Source: Oscillospiraceae bacterium
Lineage (GTDB): Bacteria > Bacillota > Clostridia > Oscillospirales > Oscillospiraceae
Length of the DNA stretch: 52,315 bases
NCBI GenBank assembly: GCA_017429325.1
Contig: JAFRPC010000044.1
Coordinates: 1-52,315, forward strand
Direction of reading: 5' to 3'
A program made the translations under genes and the position numbers. The notes below the pieces were generated by a model, which searched no databases, had not been told where the DNA came from, and worked only from the letters and a program-made list of their open reading frames with translations. Shown here in pieces: positions 17,270-26,680 of this stretch. Every line of letters starts with the position of its first letter. Position 1 is the stretch's first letter.

Positions 17270-18406
17270 ATGTCGAAGCTGCACGACCTGGCGGTCAAGG
17301 GCCTCTGCGCCTTCACCCCGGTCCAAAAAAATCGTATCGTCTTCTCCAGCTACAATGGACGGGGCTGGTCCGACAGTCCCAAGGCCATCTGTGAGGTCCT
17401 GCTGCAAAGCGGGGAGGACCTGGACCTGGTCTGGCTCTGCAGGGACGAGGCCGCCGCCAAGACCCTGCCCCCCGGCGTCCGGGCCGTTCCCAACCGGGGC
17501 CTGAAAAAGCTCCGGGCTCTGGCCTCCGCCCGGGTCTGGGTGGACAACTGCCGGAAGTATGAGAACCTGAAGCGCAAGGGCCAGCTCTATCTACAGACCT
17601 GGCACGGCTTTGCCCTGAAAAAGCTGGAGCAGGACGCGGAGACAGGGCTGGAGAGCGCCTATGTGAAGGCCGCAAAGCGCGACTCCGCCCAGTGCGACGT
17701 GTTTGTGGCGGGCAGCGGCTTCATGGAGAAGCTTTACCGCAGCGTCTTCTGGTACAGCGGCCCGGTGCTCAAGACCGGCACCCCCCGCAATGACGTGTTC
17801 TATCGGAACCACGCCGAGCTCCACGCCAGGGTCTGCAAGGCCCTGGGCCTGCCCGAGGACCGGAAGCTGGCCCTCTACGCCCCCACCTTCCGGGACGACC
17901 ACTCCACCGAGGCCTACCGCCTGGACACCGACATGGTTCGCCGGAAGGCCGAGGAGAACTTCAAGGGCGAGTGGTCCGTGCTGGTCCGCCTGCATCCCAA
18001 CGTCGCCGACCAGGCGAAGGGGCTCTTCGCCTACGACGGAGACAGGCTCGTGAACGTGACGGACTACCCCGACATGCAGGAGCTGCTCTGCGCGGCGGGC
18101 CTGCTTATCACCGACTACTCCTCCTCGCTGTTCGACTACGCCTTGACGGGCAAGCCCGTGGTGCAGTTCGCCACGGACATTGAGAGCTACCGGCAGGGGA
18201 GGGACTTCTACTTCCCCCTGGACGCGCTGCCCTTCCCCCTGGCGCAGAGCAATGAGGAGTTAGAGAGCATTCTGACCGATTTGCAGCCCCTCTGGACCAG
18301 CCCCGCCTGGGCCGAATTCGCCCGGGAAAACGAGTTCTGCGAGGACGGACAGGCCTCCGTCCGCTGCGCCGCCCTCATTCTGCAACAAATCAAAAAGGAG
18401 AAATGA
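17270..18406 (+). CDS. CDP-glycerol glycerophosphotransferase family protein
   Basis: A 378-residue GT-B-like enzyme of the TagB/TagF family, which transfers glycerol phosphate from CDP-glycerol to lipid-linked acceptors. Characteristic segments are [13 protein letters not shown], the [10 protein letters not shown] motif, [14 protein letters not shown] and the [15 protein letters not shown] signature near the C-terminus. ATG 17270 has an AAAGGGA site 8 bases upstream; ATG 17264 overlaps the flippase stop and is too close to it. The substrate donor is presumably made by TagD encoded next. Confidence 0.9.
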   Translation: MSKLHDLAVKGLCAFTPVQKNRIVFSSYNGRGWSDSPKAICEVLLQSGEDLDLVWLCRDEAAAKTLPPGVRAVPNRGLKKLRALASARVWVDNCRKYENLKRKGQLYLQTWHGFALKKLEQDAETGLESAYVKAAKRDSAQCDVFVAGSGFMEKLYRSVFWYSGPVLKTGTPRNDVFYRNHAELHARVCKALGLPEDRKLALYAPTFRDDHSTEAYRLDTDMVRRKAEENFKGEWSVLVRLHPNVADQAKGLFAYDGDRLVNVTDYPDMQELLCAAGLLITDYSSSLFDYALTGKPVVQFATDIESYRQGRDFYFPLDALPFPLAQSNEELESILTDLQPLWTSPAWAEFARENEFCEDGQASVRCAALILQQIKKEK

Positions 18407-18408
18407 AA

Positions 18409-18804
18409 ATGAAACGAGTCATCACCTACGGCACCTTCGACCTGCTCCACTACGGACACATCAACCTACTGCGTCGGGCCAAGGCCCTGGGCGACTATCT
18501 CATCGTCGTCCTATCCACCGATGAATTCAACTGGAATCAGAAGCAAAAGAAGTGCTATTTCCCCTACGAGGTGCGCAAGCAGCTCTTGGAGGCCATTCGC
18601 TACGTGGATCTGGTTATTCCCGAGGAGAACTGGGAGCAGAAGGTCTCCGACGTGAAGGAGTACCACGTGGACACCTTCGTCATGGGCGACGACTGGCAGG
18701 GCAAATTCGACTTCCTGAAGCCCTACTGCGAGGTGGTCTACCTGCCCCGGACCCCGGAGATCAGCACCACCCAAATCAAAAAAGACCTGAACCACGGGAA
18801 CTGA
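18409..18804 (+). CDS. tagD: Glycerol-3-phosphate cytidylyltransferase TagD
   Basis: A 131-residue nucleotidyltransferase making CDP-glycerol from CTP and glycerol 3-phosphate. The N-terminal [20 protein letters not shown] contains the HxGH motif (H14, H17), and [11 protein letters not shown] is the conserved C-terminal signature (RTxxISTT). ATG 18409 has AAGGAG 8 bases upstream; ATG 18403 is too close. It directly follows the CDP-glycerol transferase, so the pair makes and uses the same donor. Confidence 0.95.
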   Translation: MKRVITYGTFDLLHYGHINLLRRAKALGDYLIVVLSTDEFNWNQKQKKCYFPYEVRKQLLEAIRYVDLVIPEENWEQKVSDVKEYHVDTFVMGDDWQGKFDFLKPYCEVVYLPRTPEISTTQIKKDLNHGN

Positions 18805-18805
18805 G

Positions 18806-19624
18806 ATGCTGGATTACCTTGGCAAGTCCGCGGAGCTGGGCGGAAAGCGCCTCTGGCTCCTGGACATGGACGGCACCGTCTACATGGAGGACCGCATCTT
18901 TGACGGCACCCTGGACCTGCTGGCGGAGATCCGCGCCCGGGGCGGACGCTGGGTGTTCATCACCAACAACTCCTCCAAATCCGTGCGGGACTATCTGGCG
19001 AAGGTCCGCCGCATGGGCATCCCCGCCGGGGAGGAGGACTTCTTCACCTCCGCCCAGGCCGCCGTGCGGCTGCTGCAAACGCGCTATCCCGGCGCCCTGG
19101 TCTACTGCCAGGGGACCCGGAGCCTTGTGGAGGAGCTGCGGCAGGCGGGCGTCCGGGTGACGACGGAGGCCGAGCCCGTGGACCTGGTGCTCACCGGTTT
19201 CGATTTGGAGCTGACTTCCGAGAAGCTGCGCCGCACCTGCCAGATTCTGACGGAGCAGAAGGACGTACCCTACTATGCCACGAACCCGGACCTGGTCTGC
19301 CCCGTGAGCTTCGGCTACGTACCGGACTGCGGCTCCATGAGCATCATGCTCCGCAACGCCACGGGCCGGGAGCCCATCTTCATCGGCAAGCCGGAGCCCA
19401 CCATGATCCAAATCGTCATGGAGAAGTTCGGCTGTACCCCCGCCGAGACTGTGGTGGTGGGGGACCGCATCTACACCGACATCGCCTCCGGCCTGCGGGC
19501 CGGCGTCGATACCATCGGCGTCCTCTCCGGCGAGGCGACCCTGGCGGAGTTTCGGAGCACCGAGACGCCGCCCACCTGGCTCTTTGAAAACGTCCGGGCC
19601 GTCTGGCAGGCCCTGACCGAATAA
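18806..19624 (+). CDS. HAD-IIA family phosphatase (NagD-like)
   Basis: A 272-residue HAD hydrolase: nucleophile motif LLDMDGTVYM (D20, D22), FITNNSSKS, the lysine in IGKPEPTM and acidic motif VVGDRIYTDI. HAD-IIA members dephosphorylate small phosphorylated metabolites such as sugar phosphates or glycerol phosphate. It begins right after TagD. Given this position, a role with glycerol phosphates in the polymer pathway is plausible but unproven. Confidence 0.9.
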   Translation: MLDYLGKSAELGGKRLWLLDMDGTVYMEDRIFDGTLDLLAEIRARGGRWVFITNNSSKSVRDYLAKVRRMGIPAGEEDFFTSAQAAVRLLQTRYPGALVYCQGTRSLVEELRQAGVRVTTEAEPVDLVLTGFDLELTSEKLRRTCQILTEQKDVPYYATNPDLVCPVSFGYVPDCGSMSIMLRNATGREPIFIGKPEPTMIQIVMEKFGCTPAETVVVGDRIYTDIASGLRAGVDTIGVLSGEATLAEFRSTETPPTWLFENVRAVWQALTE

Positions 19625-19638
19625 TCGGAAACAAGAAC

Positions 19639-19674
19639 AGACGGGACCGAGCGCAAAAACGCCCGGTCCCGTCT
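19639..19674 (+). terminator. Stem-loop at the end of the polymer locus
   Basis: A long, nearly perfect stem (AGACGGGACCG paired with CGGTCCCGTCT, further pairing inside) around an A-rich loop. No T tract follows on the plus strand, so it is an atypical terminator or transcript-stabilising hairpin. Confidence 0.5.
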
Positions 19675-19710
19675 GCGTCAGCGCAATGTTTCCATTTTCT
19701 CTCAGAAGTT

Positions 19711-19752
19711 TTTACAAAATGTTCACCGATTTGAGACAGGGGACGGTATAAT
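19711..19752 (+). promoter_or_regulatory. Promoter with PhoP-box-like repeats
   Basis: TATAAT lies at 19747-19752 with no -35 hexamer at normal spacing. Upstream, TTTACA (19711-19716), TTCACC (19722-19727) and GAGACA (19733-19738) are spaced exactly 11 bases apart, like the direct repeats bound by PhoP/OmpR-type regulators. The regulator encoded next belongs to this class, so autoregulation is a reasonable inference. Confidence 0.45.
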
Positions 19753-19802
19753 AAGAGGGAATTGAAACCGGATCCCATCGAAAGGAAGAGGAGGCGCCGT
19801 TT

Positions 19803-20486
19803 ATGGCTACGAAAATTCTCATTGTTGAAGACGACAACAACATTGCCGACCTGCTTCGGCTCTATCTGGAAAAGGAGAGCTACGAGGTCTGCATCGCCTC
19901 GGACGGCGGCAAGGGCGTGGAGCAGTTTCGCCGCTTCCAGCCTGACCTGGTGCTGCTGGACCTGATGCTGCCGGTGCTGGACGGCTGGGGCGTCTGCCGC
20001 ACCATCCGGGCCGAGTCCAAAACGCCTGTCATCATGCTCACGGCCAAGGGCGAGACCGAGGACAAGGTCAGCGGCCTCAAGCAGGGCGCCGACGACTACA
20101 TCACCAAGCCCTTTGAGATGCCGGAGGTCCTGGCCCGCATCGAGGCCGTGCTGCGCCGCGCCGGGACGGCCCCGGAGAAAAACGCGAAGCGGCTGGTCTT
20201 CGACAAGCTCATCATCGACATGGACTCCTTCGAGCTCACCGTAGACGGCAAGAAGATCCCCACGCCCCCCAAGGAGATGGAGCTGCTCTATCACCTGGCC
20301 TCGACGCCCAACCGGGTCTATCAGCGCAACAAGCTGCTGGACGAGGTCTGGGGCTTCGACTACTTCGGCGACACCCGCACCGTGGACGTGCACATCAAGC
20401 GCCTGCGGGAGAAGTTAGAGGGCGTGTCCGACCAGTGGAGCCTCAAAACCGTCTGGGGCGTCGGCTACAAGTTCGAGGTGGTCTGA
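19803..20486 (+). CDS. OmpR/PhoB-family response regulator
   Basis: A 227-residue regulator. The receiver domain has the acidic pair E9-D10-D11, phospho-acceptor D53 (LLDLMLP), T80 and K102 (TKPF). The C-terminal winged helix contains RTVDVHIKRLREKL and WGVGYKFE. The sensor kinase gene starts 3 bases after its stop. The composition resembles PhoP/YycF-type regulators of envelope or phosphate stress, but the signal is not identified. Its promoter carries 11-base-spaced repeats that may be its own binding site. Confidence 0.95.
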   Translation: MATKILIVEDDNNIADLLRLYLEKESYEVCIASDGGKGVEQFRRFQPDLVLLDLMLPVLDGWGVCRTIRAESKTPVIMLTAKGETEDKVSGLKQGADDYITKPFEMPEVLARIEAVLRRAGTAPEKNAKRLVFDKLIIDMDSFELTVDGKKIPTPPKEMELLYHLASTPNRVYQRNKLLDEVWGFDYFGDTRTVDVHIKRLREKLEGVSDQWSLKTVWGVGYKFEVV

Positions 20487-20489
20487 GCC

Positions 20490-21920
20490 GTGAAACGGAG
20501 CCTCGGCGGGCAGATGAGCCTCACCGTCTGCCTGATTTTTCTGACGCTGATCCTTCTGAGCACCGCCACCCAGGTCCTGTACCGGCGGCTGACCCTGGAT
20601 ATGATGCAGGAGGACGTGACGGCCTCCGCCACCGCCGCCTCCGGCGTGATGGAGCTGCTGGGGACCGACCCCACCCGGAACCGGGAGCAGCTCTGCATCC
20701 AGCTCAACTATACGGCCAGGGCCGCAGGGAACGACACCGTGGTCTGCGATGAGAGCGGCACGGTCCTGGCCTGCTCCTGCGGCCTGCAAAGCTGCGAGCA
20801 CTTAGGCTATCAGTTTCCCCGGGAACTGCTGGACGCCGTGGGGGAGGACGGAACGGCCTTCCGCCCGAACCAGGAGCTCGGCTGCTACGGGGAAAAGCGG
20901 GTGACAGCGGTCTCGCTGCTCCAGACCAAGCGGGGCGAGGTCCGCTATGTCGTCAGCTCCCGGTCCGCCGCAGAGATCGACCGGCGGCTGAAGGAAGCAA
21001 TGCAAGTCAATGTGCTGGTGGTCCTGGCGGTGATGCTCCTGGCCGTCCCCCTGGTATGGTTCATCATCCGGCGGCAGATGAAGCCCATCAAACAGATGAC
21101 CGCCGCTGCCCGGAAAATGGCCCACGGCCAGATGGACGTCCGGGTGGATGTCAATCAGACCGACGCTGCCGAGCTCAACGAGCTGGCCCTGGCCTTTAAC
21201 AATATGGCCCAAGCCCTGGCGAAATCCGAGCAGAAGCGTCAGGAATTTGTCGCCAATGTCAGCCATGAGCTGAAGACGCCCATGACCACCATCTCCGGCT
21301 ATATGGACGGGATGCTGGACGGCACCATCCCCCAGGAGCAGCAGCCCAAATACATGGAGATCATCGCAGGAGAGGTTCGACGCCTGTCCCGGCTGGTGCG
21401 CTCCATGCTGGAGGTCTCCCGCATCCAGGACCAGGGCATCCCCCCGGAGCGGAAGCGGAGCTTCGATGTCTGCCAGACCGTAGGCGAGGTCCTTTTGAGC
21501 TTCGAGCAAAAAATCAACGGCAAACACTTGGAGGTCGAGACCGACCTGCCCGACCAGGGCGCCAGGACCTTAGCCGACCCCGACGCCATCACCCAGGTGG
21601 TCTACAACCTCATCGACAACGCGGTGAAGTTCTGCCCCGAGGGCGGGACCTTGGGGCTGAAGCTGGCCCAGACCAAGGGCGGGAAGTATCTGGTCTCCGT
21701 CTCCAACACCGGACCCACCATCCCCGCCGAGGAGCTGCCTATGGTCTTTGACCGCTTCCACAAGACGGACAAGAGCCGTTCCGCGGACCGGGACGGCTGG
21801 GGCCTGGGCCTCTACATCGTCAAGACCATCATTCTAAGCCACGAGGAGGACATCTACGTCACCAGCCGCGACGGCGTGACGGAATTCTCCTTCACCCTGC
21901 CGAAATACTCAAACCCGTAG
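20490..21920 (+). CDS. Sensor histidine kinase with Cys-rich extracytoplasmic domain
   Basis: A 476-residue kinase with helices at about 9-31 and 173-195, a roughly 140-residue extracytoplasmic domain, HAMP (about 193-245), the H-box VSHELKTP with phospho-acceptor H259, N-box LIDNAVKF and G-box GWGLGLYI. The sensor domain contains ACSCGLQSCEHLG (C95, C97, C102, H104), a potential metal or redox site. The start is GTG 20490. The stop codon TAG (21918-21920) is the head of a dispersed palindromic repeat. It forms a two-component system with the preceding regulator and is followed by an HtrA-like protein. Confidence 0.93.
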   Translation: MKRSLGGQMSLTVCLIFLTLILLSTATQVLYRRLTLDMMQEDVTASATAASGVMELLGTDPTRNREQLCIQLNYTARAAGNDTVVCDESGTVLACSCGLQSCEHLGYQFPRELLDAVGEDGTAFRPNQELGCYGEKRVTAVSLLQTKRGEVRYVVSSRSAAEIDRRLKEAMQVNVLVVLAVMLLAVPLVWFIIRRQMKPIKQMTAAARKMAHGQMDVRVDVNQTDAAELNELALAFNNMAQALAKSEQKRQEFVANVSHELKTPMTTISGYMDGMLDGTIPQEQQPKYMEIIAGEVRRLSRLVRSMLEVSRIQDQGIPPERKRSFDVCQTVGEVLLSFEQKINGKHLEVETDLPDQGARTLADPDAITQVVYNLIDNAVKFCPEGGTLGLKLAQTKGGKYLVSVSNTGPTIPAEELPMVFDRFHKTDKSRSADRDGWGLGLYIVKTIILSHEEDIYVTSRDGVTEFSFTLPKYSNP

Positions 21921-21943
21921 GGGCCGATGCCCACATCGGCCCT
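21916..21943 (+). repeat. GTAGGGG-headed palindromic repeat (supplies the kinase stop)
   Basis: CGTAGGGGCCGATG, a short loop and CATCGGCCCT. The 28 bases are identical to 33493-33520 after pgk. The TAG inside the head is the stop codon of the histidine kinase gene. Confidence 0.9.
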
Positions 21944-21982
21944 CTGACCACCCAAGACAACATCTGAAAGGAGGCGAACAGC

Positions 21983-23245
21983 ATGGACGACAGACGGACG
22001 CCAATGGAGGCGGAGGTCCAGGAACTGCCTGGCCGGGCGGAGCCCTGCCCGCCGGAGGATTTCTACGGCACCGCGGCCAAGCCCCAGACCCGTCGCAGCC
22101 ACACCGGCCTCTGGGTCCTGCTGAGCCTCACTGTGATCGTCCTGTGCACCGTCGCCGTGGTAGCGGCCCTGGGCCGTGTCCAGCTGGACCGGCGGGAGGG
22201 GAGCCTGCACCTCTTTGTCAACACGCCGGAGGAGGAAGCCGATACCTCCGAGGACCTGGTGCGCAGCCTTCACGTGTCTCCGGACAGCCAGACCCTCCCC
22301 CAGCAGGCGCTCTCCGACGACAGCTTCAACCTCAAGCTGGAGCGGGGGAGCCGGGCCGCGCTGGGGCCGGAGCAGATTTATCAGGCGCTGTCTCCCGCCG
22401 TGGTCTGCGTCCAGACAGATACCTATCCCGGCGTGAGCACCAACACCGGCGTCGTAATCTCTGAGGAGGGCTATATCCTCTCTGCCTCCTTGAACAACCT
22501 CACGGGTTCGAGCCTCACCGTGACCTTCCAGGACGGCTCCGCCTATACGGCCCGCTGTCTGAACGAGGACATGAGCACCGGCGTCTGCCTGCTGAAGGTG
22601 GAAGCCACCGGACTGCCAACTGTTTCTTTCTCCGATTCGGAGAGCCTGGCGGTGGGCCAGCGGACCTACTGCATCGGCAATCCCTACGGCAGCCAGCTTC
22701 CGAACGTCTTCTATGAGGGAATGCTGTCCGCCTGCCGGACTGTGGAGGCGGACGGAAGCAGCCTGACCGTGCTGCAAAGCTCCTGCCAGCTTCAGGACCT
22801 GGGTTGGGGCTGCCCCCTCCTGGACGACAGCGGTCGGGTCGTGGGGCTGACGGCTCCGGTGGGCGGGCTGCTGAGTGACAGCCTCGGAGAGAGCTGCCTG
22901 GCCCTGTCCGCCCCGGATCTGGCCCGCATCGTGGAGGAGCTGGAGAACACCGCCTCCGACTCCGTCTTCTGGCTGGGCTTAGAGGTGGCGGAGATCCCGG
23001 AGGAATACCAATTCTTCTACGGCTTCCCCGGCAGCCTCTGGGTCGTCAGCGTGGAGGAGCGTTCCGCCCTCTACAACGTCCTGTTCCAATACGATGTCAT
23101 TACCGCCGTGGATGACGTTTTGGTGTTCACCCTTGCGGACTATCATCAGGCACTTGCCGTCCATTCCCCGGGCGACACGATCACGCTCACCATCTTCCGC
23201 AACGGGAAATTCTATGTCAGCACGGTAACACTGAAGAGCGGATGA
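21983..23245 (+). CDS. HtrA/DegP-like membrane protein lacking the catalytic triad
   Basis: A 420-residue membrane-anchored protein: cytoplasmic N-terminus, one helix (about 43-63), a trypsin-like HtrA fold (about 130-315) and a PDZ-like domain (about 329-418). The HtrA landmarks align without gaps: GVVISEEGYILSASLNN where active enzymes have TNNHVV, STGVCLLKVE where they have TDLAVLK, and LGWGCPLLDDSGRVVG where they have GNSGGPLL. The triad positions are therefore L170, G200 and W275 instead of His, Asp and Ser. It is most likely a pseudoprotease that binds peptides or misfolded proteins. A strong AAAGGAGG site precedes the ATG; position after the two-component genes suggests an envelope-stress role. 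Confidence 0.85.
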   Translation: MDDRRTPMEAEVQELPGRAEPCPPEDFYGTAAKPQTRRSHTGLWVLLSLTVIVLCTVAVVAALGRVQLDRREGSLHLFVNTPEEEADTSEDLVRSLHVSPDSQTLPQQALSDDSFNLKLERGSRAALGPEQIYQALSPAVVCVQTDTYPGVSTNTGVVISEEGYILSASLNNLTGSSLTVTFQDGSAYTARCLNEDMSTGVCLLKVEATGLPTVSFSDSESLAVGQRTYCIGNPYGSQLPNVFYEGMLSACRTVEADGSSLTVLQSSCQLQDLGWGCPLLDDSGRVVGLTAPVGGLLSDSLGESCLALSAPDLARIVEELENTASDSVFWLGLEVAEIPEEYQFFYGFPGSLWVVSVEERSALYNVLFQYDVITAVDDVLVFTLADYHQALAVHSPGDTITLTIFRNGKFYVSTVTLKSG

Positions 23246-23250
23246 AGCGT

Positions 23251-23286
23251 GGGCTCTGTGCGGTTTCGCACAGAGCCCTCCTTTTG
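23251..23286 (+). terminator. Rho-independent terminator
   Basis: A 12-bp perfect stem (23251-23262 with 23267-23278), GTTT loop and a TCCTTTT tail. It ends the two-component / HtrA-like transcript. Confidence 0.88.
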
Positions 23287-23318
23287 CGCATATACTGGCG
23301 CGAAAGGTGGTGCAAGTC

Positions 23319-23786
23319 ATGGAACGACAAACGGAACAGGAGGTCTGGCGGCGGGTGCGGGGTCCTGCGGGCCCTACAGCGGCGGAAGCTCTGCTTCCGG
23401 AGCGGCTGGAAGCGCTGATCCTGGAGCAGCGGAGCTCCGCTGCCGCGCTGCGAGCCCTGGCCCGGCGGCTGCGGGGGCGGCAGGCCTCCCTGCTGGCGGG
23501 GATGGCGGCGGGGACCGACGCCACGGCCCGGGAGTTGACGGCCCTGCATTATCTGCTCAGCGGGCGGCGGCTGCGGCTGCAAACGCCCCCCGCGCCGCCG
23601 CCCGGCCCTCTGCCCGAGGCCCTGCGAGCGGCCTGTCAGAGGATGCGCCAGTCTGAGCGGGCCTTCAGCGCCTTGCAGGCGGAGTTCTCCGACTACGCGG
23701 AGGATTTTGCCAAGGGCGCCCGCCAGAGCCGGAACAACACCCGTACCTTGATGGAGCTGCTGCAAAGTCAATTGGATCAGAGCTGA
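23319..23786 (+). CDS. Small helical protein, possibly ferritin-like
   Basis: A 155-residue Ala/Arg/Leu-rich protein with no signal peptide or membrane helix. Its predicted long helices, with segments such as LEALILEQRSSAAALRALARR and LTALHYLLSGRRL, are vaguely reminiscent of ferritin-like four-helix bundles, but clear metal ligands are not complete. I do not assign a function. ATG 23319 was chosen because AAAGG lies about 11 bases upstream; GTG codons at 23307 and 23310 are alternatives. Confidence 0.65.
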   Translation: MERQTEQEVWRRVRGPAGPTAAEALLPERLEALILEQRSSAAALRALARRLRGRQASLLAGMAAGTDATARELTALHYLLSGRRLRLQTPPAPPPGPLPEALRAACQRMRQSERAFSALQAEFSDYAEDFAKGARQSRNNTRTLMELLQSQLDQS

Positions 23787-23837
23787 AAAGAAATTCCGAT
23801 TCCTGGAAAAAAAGGACTGTTTTTTCCGATGAATTTA

Positions 23838-23846
23838 TGATATAAT
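23838..23846 (+). promoter_or_regulatory. Extended -10 promoter of secA
   Basis: TGATATAAT at 23838-23846 is an extended -10 element. The region 17 bases upstream has only a T-rich stretch rather than a good -35 box, as is common for extended -10 promoters. It lies about 40 bases before the secA start. Confidence 0.65.
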
Positions 23847-23884
23847 ATCAAACAATATGAACAAACGCAAAGAAAGGAACTGCC

Positions 23885-26641
23885 ATGGGACTTATCACCA
23901 AGCTCTTCGGAACCACCTCCGAGCGGGAGGTCAAAAAACTCCGGCCTCTCATAGACCGCATCGAGGCCCTGGAGCCTGAAATGCAGGCGCTGTCCGACGA
24001 AGCACTGCGAAACAAGACGGAGGAATTCAAGGCCCGCTTAGCCCAGGGTTCGTCTCTGGACGACCTGCTGCCGGAGGCCTTTGCCGCGGTCCGGGAGGCT
24101 GCCCGCCGGGTCCTGGGGCTGCGGCCCTACCGGGTCCAGCTCATCGGCGGCGTCATCCTCCACCAGGGCCGCATCGCCGAGATGAAGACCGGCGAAGGCA
24201 AGACCTTAGTGGCCATCCTGCCCGCCTACCTCAACGCCCTGACCGGCGAAGGCGTGCACATCGTCACCGTCAACGACTATCTGGCCAAGCGCGACTCCGA
24301 GTGGATGGGCAAGGTCTATCGCTATATGGGTCTCAGCGTGGGCCTTATCATCCACGACATGAACCCCGACGAGCGCCGGAAGGCCTACGCCGCGGACATT
24401 ACCTACTGCACCAACAACGAGCTGGGCTTCGACTACCTGCGGGACAATATGGCCCTCTACAAGCGCGACCAGGTCCAGCGGGGCCACAGCTTTGCCATCG
24501 TGGACGAGGTGGACTCCATCCTGATCGACGAAGCCCGGACCCCGCTCATCATCTCCGGCAAGGGCGACGAGAGCTCCAAGCTCTACGAGATGGCCGACTT
24601 CTTTGTCTCCCGCCTGAAGCGGAAGGTTTACGCCACCACTGACGACAAGCAGTCCCATGACGACGACGACTGCGACTACTACGTGGACGAGAAGGACCGC
24701 TCCGTCCAGCTCACCGCCGCGGGCATCAAGAAGGCCGAGCAGTATTTCAACGTGGAGAATCTGGCCGACATGGAGAACTCCACCCTCTCCCACCATATCA
24801 ACCAGGCCATGCGGGCCAGGGGCATTATGAAGCGGGACGTAGACTATGTGGTCAAGGACGGCCAGGTCATCATCGTGGACGAGGCCACGGGCCGCCTGAT
24901 GTACGGCAGACGCTACAACGAGGGCCTGCACCAGGCCATCGAGGCCAAGGAGGGCGTCCAGGTGGAGAGCGAGAGCAAGACCCTCGCCACCATCACCTTC
25001 CAGAACTTCTTCCGCCTCTACAAGAAGCTCTCGGGCATGACGGGTACCGCTATGACCGAGCAGGAGGAATTCAACGGCATTTACGCTCTGGACGTGGTGG
25101 AGATTCCCACCAATAAGCCGGTGATCCGCATCGACAACCCCGACGTGGTCTACAAGACCGAGGCGGGCAAGCTCCGGGCCGTCATCCGGCAAATCGTCGA
25201 GTGCCACGCCAAGGGCCAGCCGGTTCTGGTGGGCACCATCTCCATTGAGAAATCCGAGCTCCTGTCCCGCCTGCTGAAAAGGGAAGGCATCGAGCACGTG
25301 GTCCTGAACGCCAAATTCCACGAGAAGGAGGCGGAGATCGTCGCCCAGGCCGGCAAAATCGGCGCCGTGACCATCTCCACCAATATGGCAGGCCGCGGCA
25401 CCGACATCGTTCTGGGCGGCAACGCCGAGTATATGGCCCTGGCTGAGCTCCGCAAGCGGGAGGATATGACCGAGGAGCTGCTGATGGAGGCCAACGCCTA
25501 CTCTGAGACCACGGACCCTGCCATCCTGGCGGTCCGGGCGGACTTTGAAGCCCTCTACCGGGCCCACAAGCAGGTCACGGACGCCGAGGCTGAGCGGGTC
25601 CGGGCCGCGGGCGGCCTCTTCATCGTGGGCACCGAGCGCCACGAATCCCGACGCATCGACAACCAGCTCCGGGGTCGTTCCGGTCGTCAGGGCGACCCCG
25701 GCGAGAGCCGCTTCTACCTGTCCATGCAGGACGACGTGATGCGCCTCTTCGGCTCCGAGCGCATCATGGGCATGATGGAGACCCTGGGCATCGACGAGGA
25801 CACCCCCATCGACGCCAAGATCCTCTCCGGCGCCATTGAGAACGCCCAGAAGACCGTGGAGAGCCGCAACTACCAGGCCCGAAAGAACGTGCTGGAATAC
25901 GACGATGTGATGAACACCCAGCGCAAGGTCATCTACGAGCAGAGAATGCAGGTGCTCAACGGCGAGGACCTGCAAAAGAACATCGAGGCCATGATGCGCT
26001 ACGTGGCGGATAGCGAGGTGGAGGACAGCTTCGGCCAGTCCAATTACGTCGAGGACGCCGCCCAGATGCAGGAGCTGATCTCCCACTTCGAGGGCAAGTT
26101 CTTCGCCCCCGGCGCCTGGGTCCCCACCCGGGAGGAGATCGACAAGCTGGAGAAGCAGGACGTCAAGGACAAGCTGCTCTCTCTGATGCAGGAGGCCTAC
26201 GCCGTCAAGGAGGCCGAGTACGGCGCTCCCACCATGCGGGAGCTGGAGCGGGTCATCACCCTGCGGGTGGTGGACGAGTACTGGATGGACAACATCGACG
26301 CCATGACCGACCTGCGCCAGGGCATCTCCCTGCGCTCCTACGGCCAGGTGGACCCGGTGGTGGAGTACAAGCGCGAGGGCTACGCCATGTTCGAGGGCAT
26401 GATCAACGCCATCAAGGAGGAGACCGTGCGCCGCCTCTTCGCCGTCCGCATCCGCAGCGACAAGGACATGGAGCGCAAGAAGGTCGCCACCGTCACCGGC
26501 ACCGGCGGCGGGGACAAGACCGTCAAGCGCCAGCCCGTCAAGAAGGTCAAGATCGGCCCCAACGACCCCTGCCCCTGCGGCAGCGGCCTGAAGTATAAGA
26601 AGTGCTGCCGGGACAAGGATTTGGGCAGAACGCAGGTGTAG
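23885..26641 (+). CDS. secA: Preprotein translocase ATPase SecA
   Basis: A 918-residue motor ATPase that pushes unfolded preproteins through SecYEG. Walker A MKTGEGKT (about 100-107), the [22 protein letters not shown]-box region, the NMAGRGTDI motif, the [13 protein letters not shown] helicase motif and the C-terminal zinc motif [13 protein letters not shown] are all present. Length is normal for SecA1. Its TAG stop (26639-26641) lies within a dispersed palindromic repeat, placed after the zinc domain, so function should be intact. It has its own promoter. Confidence 0.98.
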   Translation: MGLITKLFGTTSEREVKKLRPLIDRIEALEPEMQALSDEALRNKTEEFKARLAQGSSLDDLLPEAFAAVREAARRVLGLRPYRVQLIGGVILHQGRIAEMKTGEGKTLVAILPAYLNALTGEGVHIVTVNDYLAKRDSEWMGKVYRYMGLSVGLIIHDMNPDERRKAYAADITYCTNNELGFDYLRDNMALYKRDQVQRGHSFAIVDEVDSILIDEARTPLIISGKGDESSKLYEMADFFVSRLKRKVYATTDDKQSHDDDDCDYYVDEKDRSVQLTAAGIKKAEQYFNVENLADMENSTLSHHINQAMRARGIMKRDVDYVVKDGQVIIVDEATGRLMYGRRYNEGLHQAIEAKEGVQVESESKTLATITFQNFFRLYKKLSGMTGTAMTEQEEFNGIYALDVVEIPTNKPVIRIDNPDVVYKTEAGKLRAVIRQIVECHAKGQPVLVGTISIEKSELLSRLLKREGIEHVVLNAKFHEKEAEIVAQAGKIGAVTISTNMAGRGTDIVLGGNAEYMALAELRKREDMTEELLMEANAYSETTDPAILAVRADFEALYRAHKQVTDAEAERVRAAGGLFIVGTERHESRRIDNQLRGRSGRQGDPGESRFYLSMQDDVMRLFGSERIMGMMETLGIDEDTPIDAKILSGAIENAQKTVESRNYQARKNVLEYDDVMNTQRKVIYEQRMQVLNGEDLQKNIEAMMRYVADSEVEDSFGQSNYVEDAAQMQELISHFEGKFFAPGAWVPTREEIDKLEKQDVKDKLLSLMQEAYAVKEAEYGAPTMRELERVITLRVVDEYWMDNIDAMTDLRQGISLRSYGQVDPVVEYKREGYAMFEGMINAIKEETVRRLFAVRIRSDKDMERKKVATVTGTGGGDKTVKRQPVKKVKIGPNDPCPCGSGLKYKKCCRDKDLGRTQV

Positions 26642-26664
26642 CGGCGCACAGTGTGCGCCACGGG
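26638..26664 (+). repeat. GTAG-headed palindromic repeat (supplies the secA stop)
   Basis: GTAGCGGCGCACAGTGTGCG followed by CCACGGG; differs in one base from the element at the end of ruvC (5819-5845). TAG at 26639-26641 is the secA stop codon. Confidence 0.85.
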
Positions 26665-26680
26665 ATCCCGCCGTTCCCCG

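Noticed and set aside
24206..26086. A 626-residue minus-strand open frame
   Set aside because: It is fully antisense to secA and consists of Val/Leu/His/Gly-rich shadow sequence.
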